A DNA stretch of 64,000 nucleotides from NCBI GenBank assembly GCA_905250025.1, contig CAJNOJ010000096.1:1-64000 (forward strand). Direction: 5' to 3'. Within the stretch, counting starts at the first letter, position 1, and every line of letters begins with the position of its first letter. The stretch is from Adineta ricciae (taxonomy: Eukaryota; Rotifera; Eurotatoria; Adinetida; Adinetidae). Of the stretch, positions 35,310-46,732 are shown piece after piece. A program made the position numbers and the translations under genes. The notes under the pieces were generated by a model that saw only the letters and a list, made by a program, of their open reading frames with translations, made no database searches and had not been told where the DNA came from.

Positions 35310-37299
35310 TCAAGGACGTTTTATATGAGGTGATTGAATCGTATATGGTTGATATCGAGCAGAAAGACTGGCATTCGTCGATGATGTTGCATGACGCGAA
35401 GGATTGCTTATCATGGAGCGAGGAGATACACCTAATATAATAGAAAAAGAAAATCAAATTAGATAAAGAGATTCATTTATGATTATTTCTATAGGTGAAG
35501 AGGTTTTATTATTTCCTACAAAACGCTTTTCTCTCTTCTTCTTTTCATTGTTTATACTACCTGTCGTTGATGTCGGCGTCGTAAATACTGGATATGCTAA
35601 AAATAGAAGAACGACAGTCCTATGAAGGATTGGTAGTAGAAATTGATCGTACTCGATTGATTCGGATACTCAACTAAATGTGTTCCATTGGTAACAAAAC
35701 TTGCTCCTAGCTGGTCAAACGTCGGCAGTGGTGCTAAGATTTGAACCAAATTTGGGTCCTGGTTTGAAATGAATGATGTTTGAGATATTGACGATGCATG
35801 CGTTGGTGTAAATAAATTTGGGGCCACCGTCGATGGAAATGATTCTGAAAGAAACGCTTGAGGAATGTGTGGTGTGATAATTAAAGGAGCGCCGATTGGT
35901 ATCTGATTGTCGGTATACAAAGTTCTTTTGGCTAGAAAGTTCGAATCACGGTATGTTCCGTTGATAATGGCTAATTCTGCTAATTGTTTCTTTTTAATAT
36001 AATCATCACCGTCCGTCTAGTGAAAAACGACGGAACGCAATTGTCTTTGTTAGATGAAAACAAATGACTTACCGATGGGATCAGTAATTTATTGATTTCT
36101 TCTTTCGCTCGTTCGAGTTTCATCTTAGCGCGATTTTCATAATCTTCACATTGTATTAAAACATGTAGATCGTCATCCAAATGTTCCCAGCTCGGTTTGC
36201 CACGATGAAGTTCTTCCTATTCAGAAATAAAGCTATCCTAAAAGCATGAGATACAAGACTGATCTACGAATACTTTTTGTTTGTCTCGCATAGATCCTCG
36301 ACCACGGATCATGATTTTACAGTCTGTTTGCGCTTCCAATTGTTTCGATGTCATTCCTCGCGGTCCCAAAAGACGTCCGACAAAATTAAACTATAAACAA
36401 TACAAAAACTAAGGTTTTGCTGAGATAATCGTCAACCGTTATGTAGGTTATCCGAATAATTCAGGTAGAATACTAGGGGAAAAGTATCATTTGGTTATAT
36501 TATATCAACAGATTGAATGAGACGAAATTAGTTTCGTTATTTTGGTGATTGGGTTGTTCTGTGCATAAGCAGGGATCAGAATAGACAAGAAGGGGCATTT
36601 AAAAAATCAGAAGAGAAGTGACGTTGGGGGTTTTGCTTGTCGGATTGAGATAAAAAGAAACGTTGTTTCGACTAGAATCGTTAGAAATTACCGTAGAGAT
36701 TTATACAAATCGCCGTACTAGCAAATCTAGAGTATGAAAACTTTCAAACTCCAGTAGGCAAAAGTAAAGAATGATGATAAAACAAATGATCGGTTTTGTA
36801 TCGATTAACTGGGAAAATCTCGTTTTGCCCTGAACTTACATCGGGATATTGTTGGACAGGAATGTAGATCTTTTCCTGGAAGATTTTTCGTTCGCCGGTA
36901 ATTTCAGGTAGAATGAGTTGCGGTGGGCAATTTGAACTGTATAAATTCACGCGAACTTTATTGATCTCTACAATGAGTGACAAGAATGAGCAGATTGTCG
37001 AGTCAAAAACGCGTACCTTGATCGAGTAAACGCTCCATATGAATGAATAGATTACTAGGCAAGACGGCTAGTTGTCGTTTGTCTTTTAGTAGTTGTGATA
37101 AATATTCGGGTTTGTCAATTAAACGTGGATCGGTTTCAGTTGATAATGGTGATGATCTAAAATCGATAGAAGAATAATTACTGACGACGGCTGAGTTGAC
37201 TTACGATGTTACAGTAGATAATTCTGCTGAATCCGTTGCTGACTCGGTTTGATTCAGTGGCTGAGTGGTCATAATTTGTACTGGTGTCGGAGATATCAT
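35310..37299 (-). CDS. QKI: STAR-family RNA-binding protein, Quaking/HOW type
   Basis: Eight exons give 381 residues: 37299-37205, 37156-37017, 36967-36840, 36390-36274, 36216-36073, 36016-35653, 35596-35561, 35431-35310. The STAR layout is complete: QUA1 dimerisation ([14 protein letters not shown] ... RLLDQEI), the maxi-KH domain ([35 protein letters not shown]) and QUA2 ([20 protein letters not shown]). A low-complexity Pro/Ser/Thr tail follows and it ends HIKRP. It should bind ACUAA-type RNA elements and control splicing, stability and translation. The intron before the KH core is 449 nt, longer than the others. The first exon is Thr/Ser-rich. Confidence 0.94.
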
Positions 37300-37943
37300 T
37301 GTGAATGAATGTTACTTGATTTGAATCATAAATGACTGTGCATTTTATGCGTTATAAAGTATATTGTTCGTTGCACGGATGATTGACTGAAGAAAGAGTA
37401 AAAAGGATAATATAAAGTAAGAAGAAAGATAACTCGTTTCAACAACGTGCTTCAAAAAATGAAATCATTTTTTCGTTCCTTGTTCGCGTTTTATCGAACG
37501 TAAGATGAAACTAACGAATTGTCATCAGAAATTATCTATCAATGAATAAGAATATTAGGATATTGGTAGAAGTTCTGTGACATTGATCGATTTTTATGTA
37601 TGTGAATACAGGTACAAACTGAAAGTGTATCTTTTTCTCCGCTGAGGTAGTTACAGCCATCATTCGTCCTTCTTACGTCAAGAGATATGTCTACACAAAA
37701 TCACGAACGTGAAATGCCTTCGTTTTTACCTTTTTTCGTTTTTCATATACAAACATATTTGTATCAGTCTCGACTAAAAAAGCAAACAACCGTATCTTAA
37801 CGAACATTCCTTCGTATTAACACCTCCGCCATAGGGTTTCTATGAATGGTGCAGACGTACCCATATATGCTTTTAGTCAATTGATATATTATACAAAAGA
37901 AAACTTTGATATAAGACTAGAGAAAAAAAACAAAAACAGTGTT

Positions 37944-39379
37944 TTAATTGAACGATGGTAACATTGGACCGGATTGTTGATGATTTATCGCTGAATTTTC
38001 TGAATTGAAGTAATAATTATCGTATGGTGTTGAGTTGTAACTTAACTTGTGATGATTTCCATTAGTATAGTAATTCGATTGTTTCATTGGATAGTTTGTC
38101 GACATGTCATATGTATCGATTGCAGACGATTGTGAATTGTAACTAACTTGAGAATGAAATGGGACGGACATTGATGACGATGGCGGCGGAGGAAGTTGAT
38201 GTTGATAATAAGCATGATGAGGATGAGGAGAATGGTAGGAACGAAGAGTTAAGTCATCTTTTTCAGTTGTTGATGTTGCTAGAGGCGAGTTGTTCAGATG
38301 CATTCCACATCCATTCGTATATGATGTGCGATTTTTGCCGTCTTTTTTGTCTTTCATCCGACGATTTTGAAACCATATCTAAATATCATAAAAAAGTGAG
38401 TTTTTCCCCTAAATTTCAGAGAATTTGTTTACCTTAATCTGCAAACCGCAAATTGAAAAGATAAAATGAGAGCAAGAGAGTTTAGTTTTTCATATAGAAA
38501 ATCAAAATCTCTTACCTGTCGTTCAGTTAAACAAAGTGTTTGTGCAAGTTCAATCCGTCGGGGTCGATTTAGATATTTACTATAGAGAAATTCTTTCTCG
38601 AGTTCAACTAATTGAGCGCTTGTATAAGCTGTTCGAGCTCGTTTCGACGGTGCTGAATTGCTTTTATCTATGCAAAAGAAATAAACTATATCCCATCGAT
38701 GATAAGCTTCTCTATTCTCGAAGAAAAAGACAGCATGACATTAGATGAGTAATGATACACTCATTTATCAATGTCTTACAAAAGTTCTACATCGGTCTGC
38801 CAGCAGATAGAAAGATGAAAAACATGTATATCATCGAGAATATGCAATGGAAAAAAATTTCCTTCGATAGATTGACACTTGTGGGCATTTTATAAACAAT
38901 TTTGTTGTTTTTCATTGTAATATCAATAACAAAATCATTGATCCTTGAAATTTTCTGCATGATTTAGTACGAACCAATGAAATCCTATGTTGGTTCTCGC
39001 ATGATAACTTTGGAGAGATGGTCTTAGAAAATTCTATTCTCTTTGAATGAAAATTTGAGGGAAAATGTTTACCGGAAGAAGAAGATGCTGAAGAGGTCGA
39101 AGTTGTGTTGAGATTTTTTGCATTGCTTTTCGATTTTTTACTTCCATGTTTCTTGTCATTCATCCACGGATAGATTTCTTTACGATTGGGCAATGTCGAT
39201 GAATTAAAGTCGGTTGTCGATGGCGAGGATATTTTCTCGGTAGTCGAATTCGTGTCACTAATGATTAAACCCGCGTTTCCATAAGAATTTGACGGCGTAT
39301 TCATGTAGTAATCCGGTTGTGATTGATGAGTCGTATTATTCCAAGACGATACCGAGTGATTATGTTCAGTTTTAACCAT
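37944..39379 (-). CDS. Hox3: Hox3-class homeobox transcription factor
   Basis: Exons 39379-39073, 38667-38516, 38438-38433 (only 6 nt) and 38378-37944 give 299 residues. The first exon has the YPWM hexapeptide (KEIYPWMN) used to bind PBC-class cofactors. The homeodomain begins [20 protein letters not shown], a Hox3-type start, continues [17 protein letters not shown], then I-K from the micro-exon, then [13 protein letters not shown]. The tail is rich in Pro, Ser, Tyr and Asn. It should bind DNA in the nucleus and specify anterior regional identity. The other Hox genes are not in the window; neighbours are Quaking and an SLC12 gene. An uncharacterised 2.9-kb region lies upstream. Confidence 0.93.
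38433..38438 (-). other. Hox3: 6-nt micro-exon in the Hox3 homeobox
   Basis: The exon ATTAAG (Ile-Lys) is flanked by TTTGCAG upstream and GTAAAC downstream. The preceding exon ends ...GAACGACAG with donor GTAAGA at 38515, and the next begins ATATGG after ATATTTAG at 38379. Only inclusion of the 6 nt restores the invariant RQIKIWF of homeodomain helix 3; skipping it would keep frame but delete two residues. Flanking introns are 77 and 54 nt. Confidence 0.88.
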
Positions 39380-42342
39380 AATATAGTCTGTCTCGAATGG
39401 AATGTTTGATGTCTATGAAAGTCAAAATGATTTTCTCGATATTCTCTCAAAAGAAATATATTGTAATATGGATGAGTTGCTTCTGCTTTTTTCTCTTTCC
39501 TCTTTCTCGTTTCTCATTCGATAAAAAGGCAATTTTCTCGCCGACCAATAAAATCACCGAGAACAGGAAGATAAAGCGAAGAGTGTCATACTATTGAAAT
39601 ACGTGTTAACAAATCAAACATCAAACAGATTTTGAGACAAAACCCTGAAGCAATCTCCACGAATGAGTGAGAGAGAGAGAGAGGAGAGAAGAACCACTTT
39701 CTTGTATTCGTGATTGACGACGAGGGTGTTTCTAACTTGCCAATTTTGATTTATGGTATAGGCGAGCAGATACTTTCCTACTCTCTGTATAGGTATAATT
39801 ACCTTCTTTCGTTTTTTTCTCTTGCCCTATCCAACCATACGCCACGCATGATCAAAATGCATTTATTATCGTTGACAGAAGTTGTTATTACCTACTACGT
39901 GCACGTAAACAGAAGCGAAAAAAGAAAACGAGCACGTCTATGTTTTGAAACATGTAAAAGTATGCCCAATCAATGGTAATGAATTTCGTTTAATGATCAA
40001 TGACGATAGAAGTAAAGAGAATGGAAGTGATGCGAGTGAAAAGAACAAGGTAAAAGGCATTACTCATTTGTCAGTAAAGGAAGATGAATGAGTTGAAATA
40101 ACTGTCACAGTCATATCATTTTCAGTCTAGTATAAGTGTCGAAGAATTATACTAAAGATAAAAGAAAGTGTTCGTCCTTTTTCGGAAGGTCGCTAACGAG
40201 TTGAAAGGTCGATGGAAACGTATCTTCTCCTCAGTTGGTTCAAGATTGTTCGAGTATGAGTATCTCAATTAGAAGAAGATGCAACCGTGTTCAATGAAGC
40301 ATTCAATGTTGTGAAAGGCATTCTTCTTTCTTCTGACAATCTCAAGCGGTGTGATATTGATGTAACACAATTAAAGAGAGAATTCGCCGCTCAATCGATC
40401 ACTAATCAAAAGAAAAATAGCTACCAGGCAATGCGCGTCTTGATCAGGAGGAGATCATTGTCTTGTGAATCAGTTCCTGTAGACCGATGAAGAAAAATGA
40501 AAAATGAGCTTTTAACGAGGCAAGCTTAACACGAGTACGAATGACAATAAAAATGATTATGATCGGCAATTGAAATAATTCAGTAGCAGCATGTCTCATC
40601 CATCTTATCGAACATACGAACAATTAAAAGAACATTGGGCAAAAGCAAATCATCACAAAGATAAAAAGTCTCGAAGCAAATCTCAAGAGATGCTATTAAT
40701 CATCAGGTAAACTTTGATGCAATACGACGAATATCGAAATGATAATATGCCGGTAGATCGGAGGACTCATTTCGATTCATGAATGTCCTCATAAAAAGAA
40801 ACACGGCAACATCAGAGACAATACACGTGTGGTTGTCTTGATTAGAAAAACATTCTAATCAGTCTATTGATTTTATTAGGTACGATTTTCCACACCTTTG
40901 CCGATCGTGTTTCATCCGGCTATTTATGATCAAATTTAAATAAATTCTTGATGCTGAATGCGATGAATGACGAGTGTCAAAATGTGCTAAGAAAAGAAAC
41001 TAATTCTCAGGAAAAGGAAATGAACTCGTACGACGACATTTATTTCTGACACCGAGTTTTGTCATTCAGAAATCTCGTGTCTCACTTCATAATGATGTCA
41101 TTCATCAATAAGAATCCATTGTTCGAGTCAATACAAGGTCTTGAAGCAGACAATCAAAAAATGACATTGCAGTTTTACATGATCACTGTCAGTCGGTTCT
41201 TGCGTCTATCGAAGTTTTCTGTGTCGTCATTGTACTTGGCACCAGCTTTTGTTGAGATTCAATTCGAGAAACTTTCTTTCGGCACAAAAATGCCTGGGTA
41301 TTGATTCTATGACAAGCTACTGCTGCTGCACAACTGGATGTCCTGGTGAGACGTGCCAAGGTCAGCCGTAGAGAACGGTGGAATATTTTTCTTACATAAA
41401 GCAAAGATAAACACGTGCTGGTGTTAAGAATGTCTGGACGAATCGATTGGAAGCTGCTAATTATAAGTGCGTTACTTGTTACGCTAACCAACATATGTAA
41501 TCATTACTAAGTCGATTCTATACACCAGTGAGTCAACTACGATTTGATTATTATGAATAGAATGATTGATTATGCAAGAGCATCAATTCATTTGAGAAAA
41601 AGTATTGATCACTGCGACAGTTTTCTTTCCTTTCATATGTATATTCCTCAGTCACGAAGGAAGAACTCGGTTTATTTTTATTCTGTCACTGTTCATTATA
41701 TCCTCTTCTGAGGACATGTTGAAAGTGAGGAATGTTCACGGGAATGAAAGTCTTTGAGTTTAAAAACTATTTGATTGACTTTTCAAGAACATGAGTCAAA
41801 TTATTCCATACCATGTGTAAGAGAAACCGAAAAGAGCAAAAGAAAAATGTAATGGGAATCTCTCTTTTTCTCGTTCTTCATGTCTCGTAGTCTATCATTT
41901 TTTCCGTTTTTCTAAGTGCGTGTCTTTAGTTGCTTACTGTGGACCTTGATGATTATGTTCTCCTTCTGGGAAGTAAGTAGGCAGAAAAAAACTCAAATAA
42001 AACATGCACCTCACTTGCTGAACTCGTTTGAAGCTTTTTAGGGAGTGGTATGCTTATATATTTTTCTTCTATTGAACCTTTTGTCAATATTATTCTACCT
42101 TTCTGTCGCATATCAACAACACGTGAAGCGCCATTAGTGATTTGTACTCAGCGTACGTTTCACAGAGCTGTTGTCTTTCTTTTTGACAGACTAGAGAATA
42201 TTTTAATGCATAAAAATAGGAACAAAACATTACTGAAAACGTGTAGAAAAGAGGGAGAGAAAAGCTTAACATTCTATATGAAGACGTGAGAAAGTTCGAT
42301 GTCAAAATTAATATGTTTTCTAGATGATTACAATTCTCAATA
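39380..42342. other. Large intergenic region upstream of Hox3
   Basis: Nearly 3 kb between the divergently transcribed Hox3 and SLC12 genes, one of the longest gene-poor stretches in this dense half of the window. A (GA)n run lies near 39668-39685. Apart from the small candidate at 40591-40943 I see no coding. Long flanks are common around Hox genes and may hold regulatory DNA, but I cannot point to specific sites. Confidence 0.4.
40591..40943 (+). CDS. Candidate two-exon 59-aa peptide, unknown
   Basis: ATG at 40591 opens 38 codons (SYRTYEQLKEHWAKANHHK is typical) to a GTAAAC donor at 40707. An acceptor TTTTATTAG at 40879 continues in phase for 21 codons to TAA at 40941-40943. The first exon has a coding-like composition; the second (with a C-x-x-C) is less convincing. 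It could be an alternative 5' exon of another gene. I recognise no family. Confidence 0.25.
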
Positions 42343-45300
42343 ATGTCTAATGCGAATAATTCAATTAATAAAATTATTGCTCAGTCAAGTAAATTAGATC
42401 GATCGACAAGTAGCGTTCGGTTTCAAATTGAAAAAGTATTTGATGACGACGACGATGGACCCGAAGATTCTTCGAATTCAAAAAAGGCATTAGATAAAAC
42501 ATCGAGTGTTCCTTTAAGTAAGTGTTTGAAGAAATCCTCACAGAACGGTTTTCATCTGATTCATTTGGAAAGATTTCACGTCATCGACAAATTCGAGTGA
42601 ATCGAAGAAAAAAGTACTTTTCGATCAAAAGACTGACAGTCTTACGGTTAATGAACAACCCGGCACCTATGATACGATCGAAGCATTACCGCATAGTGAT
42701 CATTATCGGAATCTATTTTCATTCACATCTTCAGAGCCAAAAACTCGACCAACATTAGAAGCATTGCATGGAACAAAATGTGCGTCATCGAAACTGAATT
42801 TAGCATCAACGATCGATCTGAACAGCGAAATGGTTAGTTCAGTTATGATACCGTCTGATCAACCAATCAAAGCAGAAATTAAACCAAAACCTGAAATTGT
42901 TAAATTTGGATGGATTATTGGCGTTCTTGTATGTCGTTTATCTGCTTTAGTTTAAAATGATTTTCATGTTTCTATGATAGATTCGCTGCGTATTGAACAT
43001 CTTCGGTGTCATGTTGTTTCTTCGTCTATCTTGGGTTACAGGTCAAGCCGGTATTGGTTTAGCGTGTATAATCATCATCATTTCAACGGTCGTCACCATT
43101 TTAACATCATTATCAATGAGTGCGATATGTACCAATGGGGAAGTCAAGGGTGGTGGAACTTATTATCTGATTTCACGCAGTCTTGGTCCGGAATTTGGAG
43201 GTGCTATCGGCTTGATATTTTCTTTCGTTAGTAAGGACAAGTCGAATATTCAATCCGATTCTACTAACTGTTTGAATAGACGCAGTTGCTGCAGCGATGT
43301 ATACAATTGGTTTTGCTGAAACAGTTTGTGATCTTCTGAAAGTAACTCAAGTTGAATTGCAGATTATTTCGTAATTCATAGAGATATCTAGGAGTACGGG
43401 GTGAAGATTTTTGGAACAGTAATCGACGGAGGATCAGTAAATATTGTACGCATTATTGGTAAGTGTTTTAATATAAATAATGAACAACTGGTCTATGAAC
43501 TCCCGTCTTGGCAGGAGTGATTACAATGACTATTATTTTGGGCATTGCCTTGATTGGTATGCGTGGGGAGACTATTGTGCAAATCACACTACTTATTACA
43601 CTAAGTGCATCACTTCTGGACTTTTTTATTGGTTCACTGATGCCTGTTACACCGTATAAGCGTCGACATGGTTTCGAAGGCTATTCATGTAACAAGAGGA
43701 AGTCATTAGAAGAATAATTAATCGGTGAAATTCTTTTTAGGGAAGATAATTAAGGAAAATTTCGGCCCAAGATTTACCAATGGAGAAACATTTCAGCATG
43801 TTTTCGGCGTTTTCTTCCCATCAGTAACAGGAATTCTCGCTGGTGCGAATATATCGGGAAATTTAAAAGTAATGCAAACCCAAGGACGTATTTACAGCAT
43901 AAATAATTTCCATATACCTAGAACCCGTCAAAAGCTATTCCATTAGGTACTAATGTAGCGATCGGAATAACAACATTTGTTTATCTTGCCTTTTGTGTCA
44001 TCTCGGGTTGTACTACTCATCGTGAAATTGCTTGTAAGTCATGCGTTTGATTTGAGTAAGGCGTCAGACTGGAAAATTTCAGTGGATTACTACGAACGTC
44101 GTAATGGTAGTGAAATGCAGATTGTTAACTGTACAGTTGATTTGAACGATAAGAATTGTAAATCAGGGTTAGTTTATAACTATCAAACAATGAAAATGAT
44201 AGCCGCCTTTGGACCTTTAATCACCGGTTTGTTCAAATATGCTTTTATGACGAATATTGTCTTGCAAGATTGTTTTCTCGTCTAGCTGGAATTTTTGCAG
44301 CAACGTTATCGAGTGCTCTAGGTAGATTTGAAAGTTAATTTCAAGTTGAAAAAGATGAATTTATTTGTAGCCAGTCTGGTCGGTGCTCCGAAAATCTTCC
44401 AAGCGGTTTGTCGCGATATGATATTTCCTCGTTTGAAGTATTTTGCTGTTGGTAATGGAAAATCTGATGAACCCATACGGGCCTATTTTCTAACGTATGT
44501 TGTTGCTGTTTCGTTTACTGCAATTGGTAAAGACAATCTTTTTTGAGATAAACGAATCACCCACATTTCTTTACTTCGTTTATAGGCGAACTGAATAAGA
44601 TTGCACCAATAATTTCAAATTTTTTCCTTATGACCTATGCGTTGGTTAATTACGCATGTTTCGATGCTTCCCTAGCCAAAGCCAGTGGATGGCGACCAGG
44701 TTTTCGATACTATAACAAATGGTTAGCATTAACAGGAGCTATATCCTGTGTTGCTGTTATGTTTATCATTAACTGGTAAGAAGAATGATTCATCAAAAAG
44801 AATTATTTGACACAGATTATGTCTAATAAGGTGGGCGGCTTTGCTCACATTTTTGGTGATGATTGGAATCTATCTTTACGTTCGAACAACAAAACCAGGT
44901 ATAAAGTTTGTTTGTTATTAGTGAAGTTTAAACGATGGATCGCTCTAATTTAGAAATCAACTGGGGTTCAACGGCCCATGCGCATACGTATCGTCGTGCG
45001 CTTGACGCAACTCATAAACTAGATGATATTCAAGAACATGTGAAGAATTTTCGACCTCAAATGTTGGTTTTTACTGGCAATCCAATTCATCGTTCAGTCT
45101 TAGTCGATCTTTGTTCCTTAGTTACTCATGGTCGTAGTTTAATGATCTGTGGGAATGTTATTATAGTACGTAAGAAAGAATCGCTTGATTTGTATTGATA
45201 AATATCGGCTGGTTTCGTTCAAAGGATGATCCAACAGTAAATCTGCCGTATAAACAGAATGATGATGGAGAAACATGGTTAAAACAACGTACGGCAAAAG

Positions 45301-46473
45301 CATTCTATCAACCTGTTGTCGAACCTAGTCTTCGACAAGGAGCAATTGCACTATTACAAGTATGTCAATGAAAATATTGTATATATTCATGCAAGTCAAC
45401 TTTTCTGTGTTTATGCAGTGTGTCGGAGTAGGGAAAATGCGACCAAATGTCGCTGTGCTTGGTTTTAAGAATGACTGGACGGCTAATGCAATGGCAACCA
45501 TCGATTATTTCAATATTATTCATGATGCATTGCATCTCAAGTATGGTATTGGCATTCTACGATTGCAAACAGGACTTGACGAAAGTGATTTTTTTCAACC
45601 GGGTACTGATATTGTTGTTTTTCTATACCGATCATTTTCCTTTATGTATGAAATTGTATTTTTCAGATTTGCCTGACGATGAAGATGATGATGACGACGA
45701 TAACGATGAATCAGTTATTTCAAGTCCACTACGACGTATGCCAAAGGTAAACAACAGTGCCGCACAGCAAATAGACGGTTTAATATTGAAAAATGCGGGT
45801 GCGAGTGAAGGTATTTCACTAACCATGGATATATTTCGTCCAAAGAAAGCCTCAGCTGACACAATCGATGTTTGGTGGTTGTTTGATGATGGTGGATTAA
45901 CCTTACTATTGCCGTACCTACTGCGACGTCGAAAACGTTGGCGTAATTGTCAACTTCGAATATTTTCATGTGTACCTGGAGATAAAACTGATGCAGAAAG
46001 ACAACATGTGGCTATGGCGTCATTATTAACAAAATTTCGTATAAAATACACCGATTTACATGTTCTTCACGGTTTGAACAAACCACCGAACGAATGTGAA
46101 ACCGAAAAATTCCAACAACTTCTGCAAGCTTGGCATCAAAACAATAAAAATCTCTCGACAACAGATGAATCATGGAAAATTTCAGACATAGAATTAGATA
46201 TGAACAAAGAAAAGATTAAACGAGGACTCAACCTTCACGAGTATCTAATCGAGCACAGTTCTCAATCAACACTTATTATCGTGTAAGTATCCATGATCAT
46301 CTAAGCATTGAGATCTTAACTAATGACTTCCATTTAGTACATTACCCATTCCACGGAAACAATCGATATCCGCTGGTCTTTACCTCGCATATTTAGATGC
46401 GATTAGTTACAATTTACCTCCATTATTATTCTTGCGTGGCAATCAAAAGAATGTTCTGACATATTATTCCTAA
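42343..46473 (+). CDS. SLC12 Na-K-Cl cotransporter
   Basis: Eighteen exons, all in phase, give 1066 residues. Starts: 42343, 42573, 42981, 43280, 43392, 43515, 43741, 43922, 44083, 44286, 44371, 44586, 44831, 44954, 45225, 45419, 45667, 46338. A cytosolic N-terminus with the pre-membrane phrase PTLEALHG leads into TM1 ([18 protein letters not shown]), then [42 protein letters not shown]-like [16 protein letters not shown], and the long cytosolic C-domain ([27 protein letters not shown], and the final [12 protein letters not shown]). The pattern matches the Na-dependent NKCC branch rather than KCC. It carries Na, K and Cl together across the plasma membrane in cell-volume and salt control. An acidic run of Asp near residue 830 is encoded at 45679-45710. 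Confidence 0.94.
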
Positions 46474-46659
46474 TTTATTTTCATATGTAAAGGACAATGA
46501 GAGTTCTTCCGGTGATTTTTATAAATACATGTATTGTTTGTCTGTCTGTTCTTTTCGTGTTTTGTCAGAAGAGAAATAGAAGAAAGTAAGGATCGAATTA
46601 CTTTAATATGCTAATTTTTGTGATGATTTTGTTTTGTACAAATATGTCACGATTTTCGT

Positions 46660-46710
46660 ATAAAAAAGAAAGAGCGAGAGAGAGAGAGAGAGACAAAGAG
46701 ATAGAGAAAA
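46660..46710. repeat. (GA)n microsatellite
   Basis: A GAGAGA run of about 24 bp within a purine-rich stretch lies between the convergent 3' ends of SLC12 and TBCCD1. Confidence 0.85.
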
Positions 46711-46732
46711 GACGAAAGAAAGAATATCGAGA

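Noticed and set aside
38378-38516. One intron joining LTERQ directly to IWFQNRR in Hox3
   Set aside because: It would delete Ile-Lys from helix 3, whereas the 6-nt exon with its own good splice sites restores the invariant sequence. A skipped form may still exist as an isoform.
41189-41494. Minus-strand 101-codon frame in the Hox3 upstream region
   Set aside because: Composition and lack of splice context look like chance; no family resemblance.
45632-45969. Minus-strand frames opposite the SLC12 acidic stretch
   Set aside because: They are antisense shadows of a well-supported exon.
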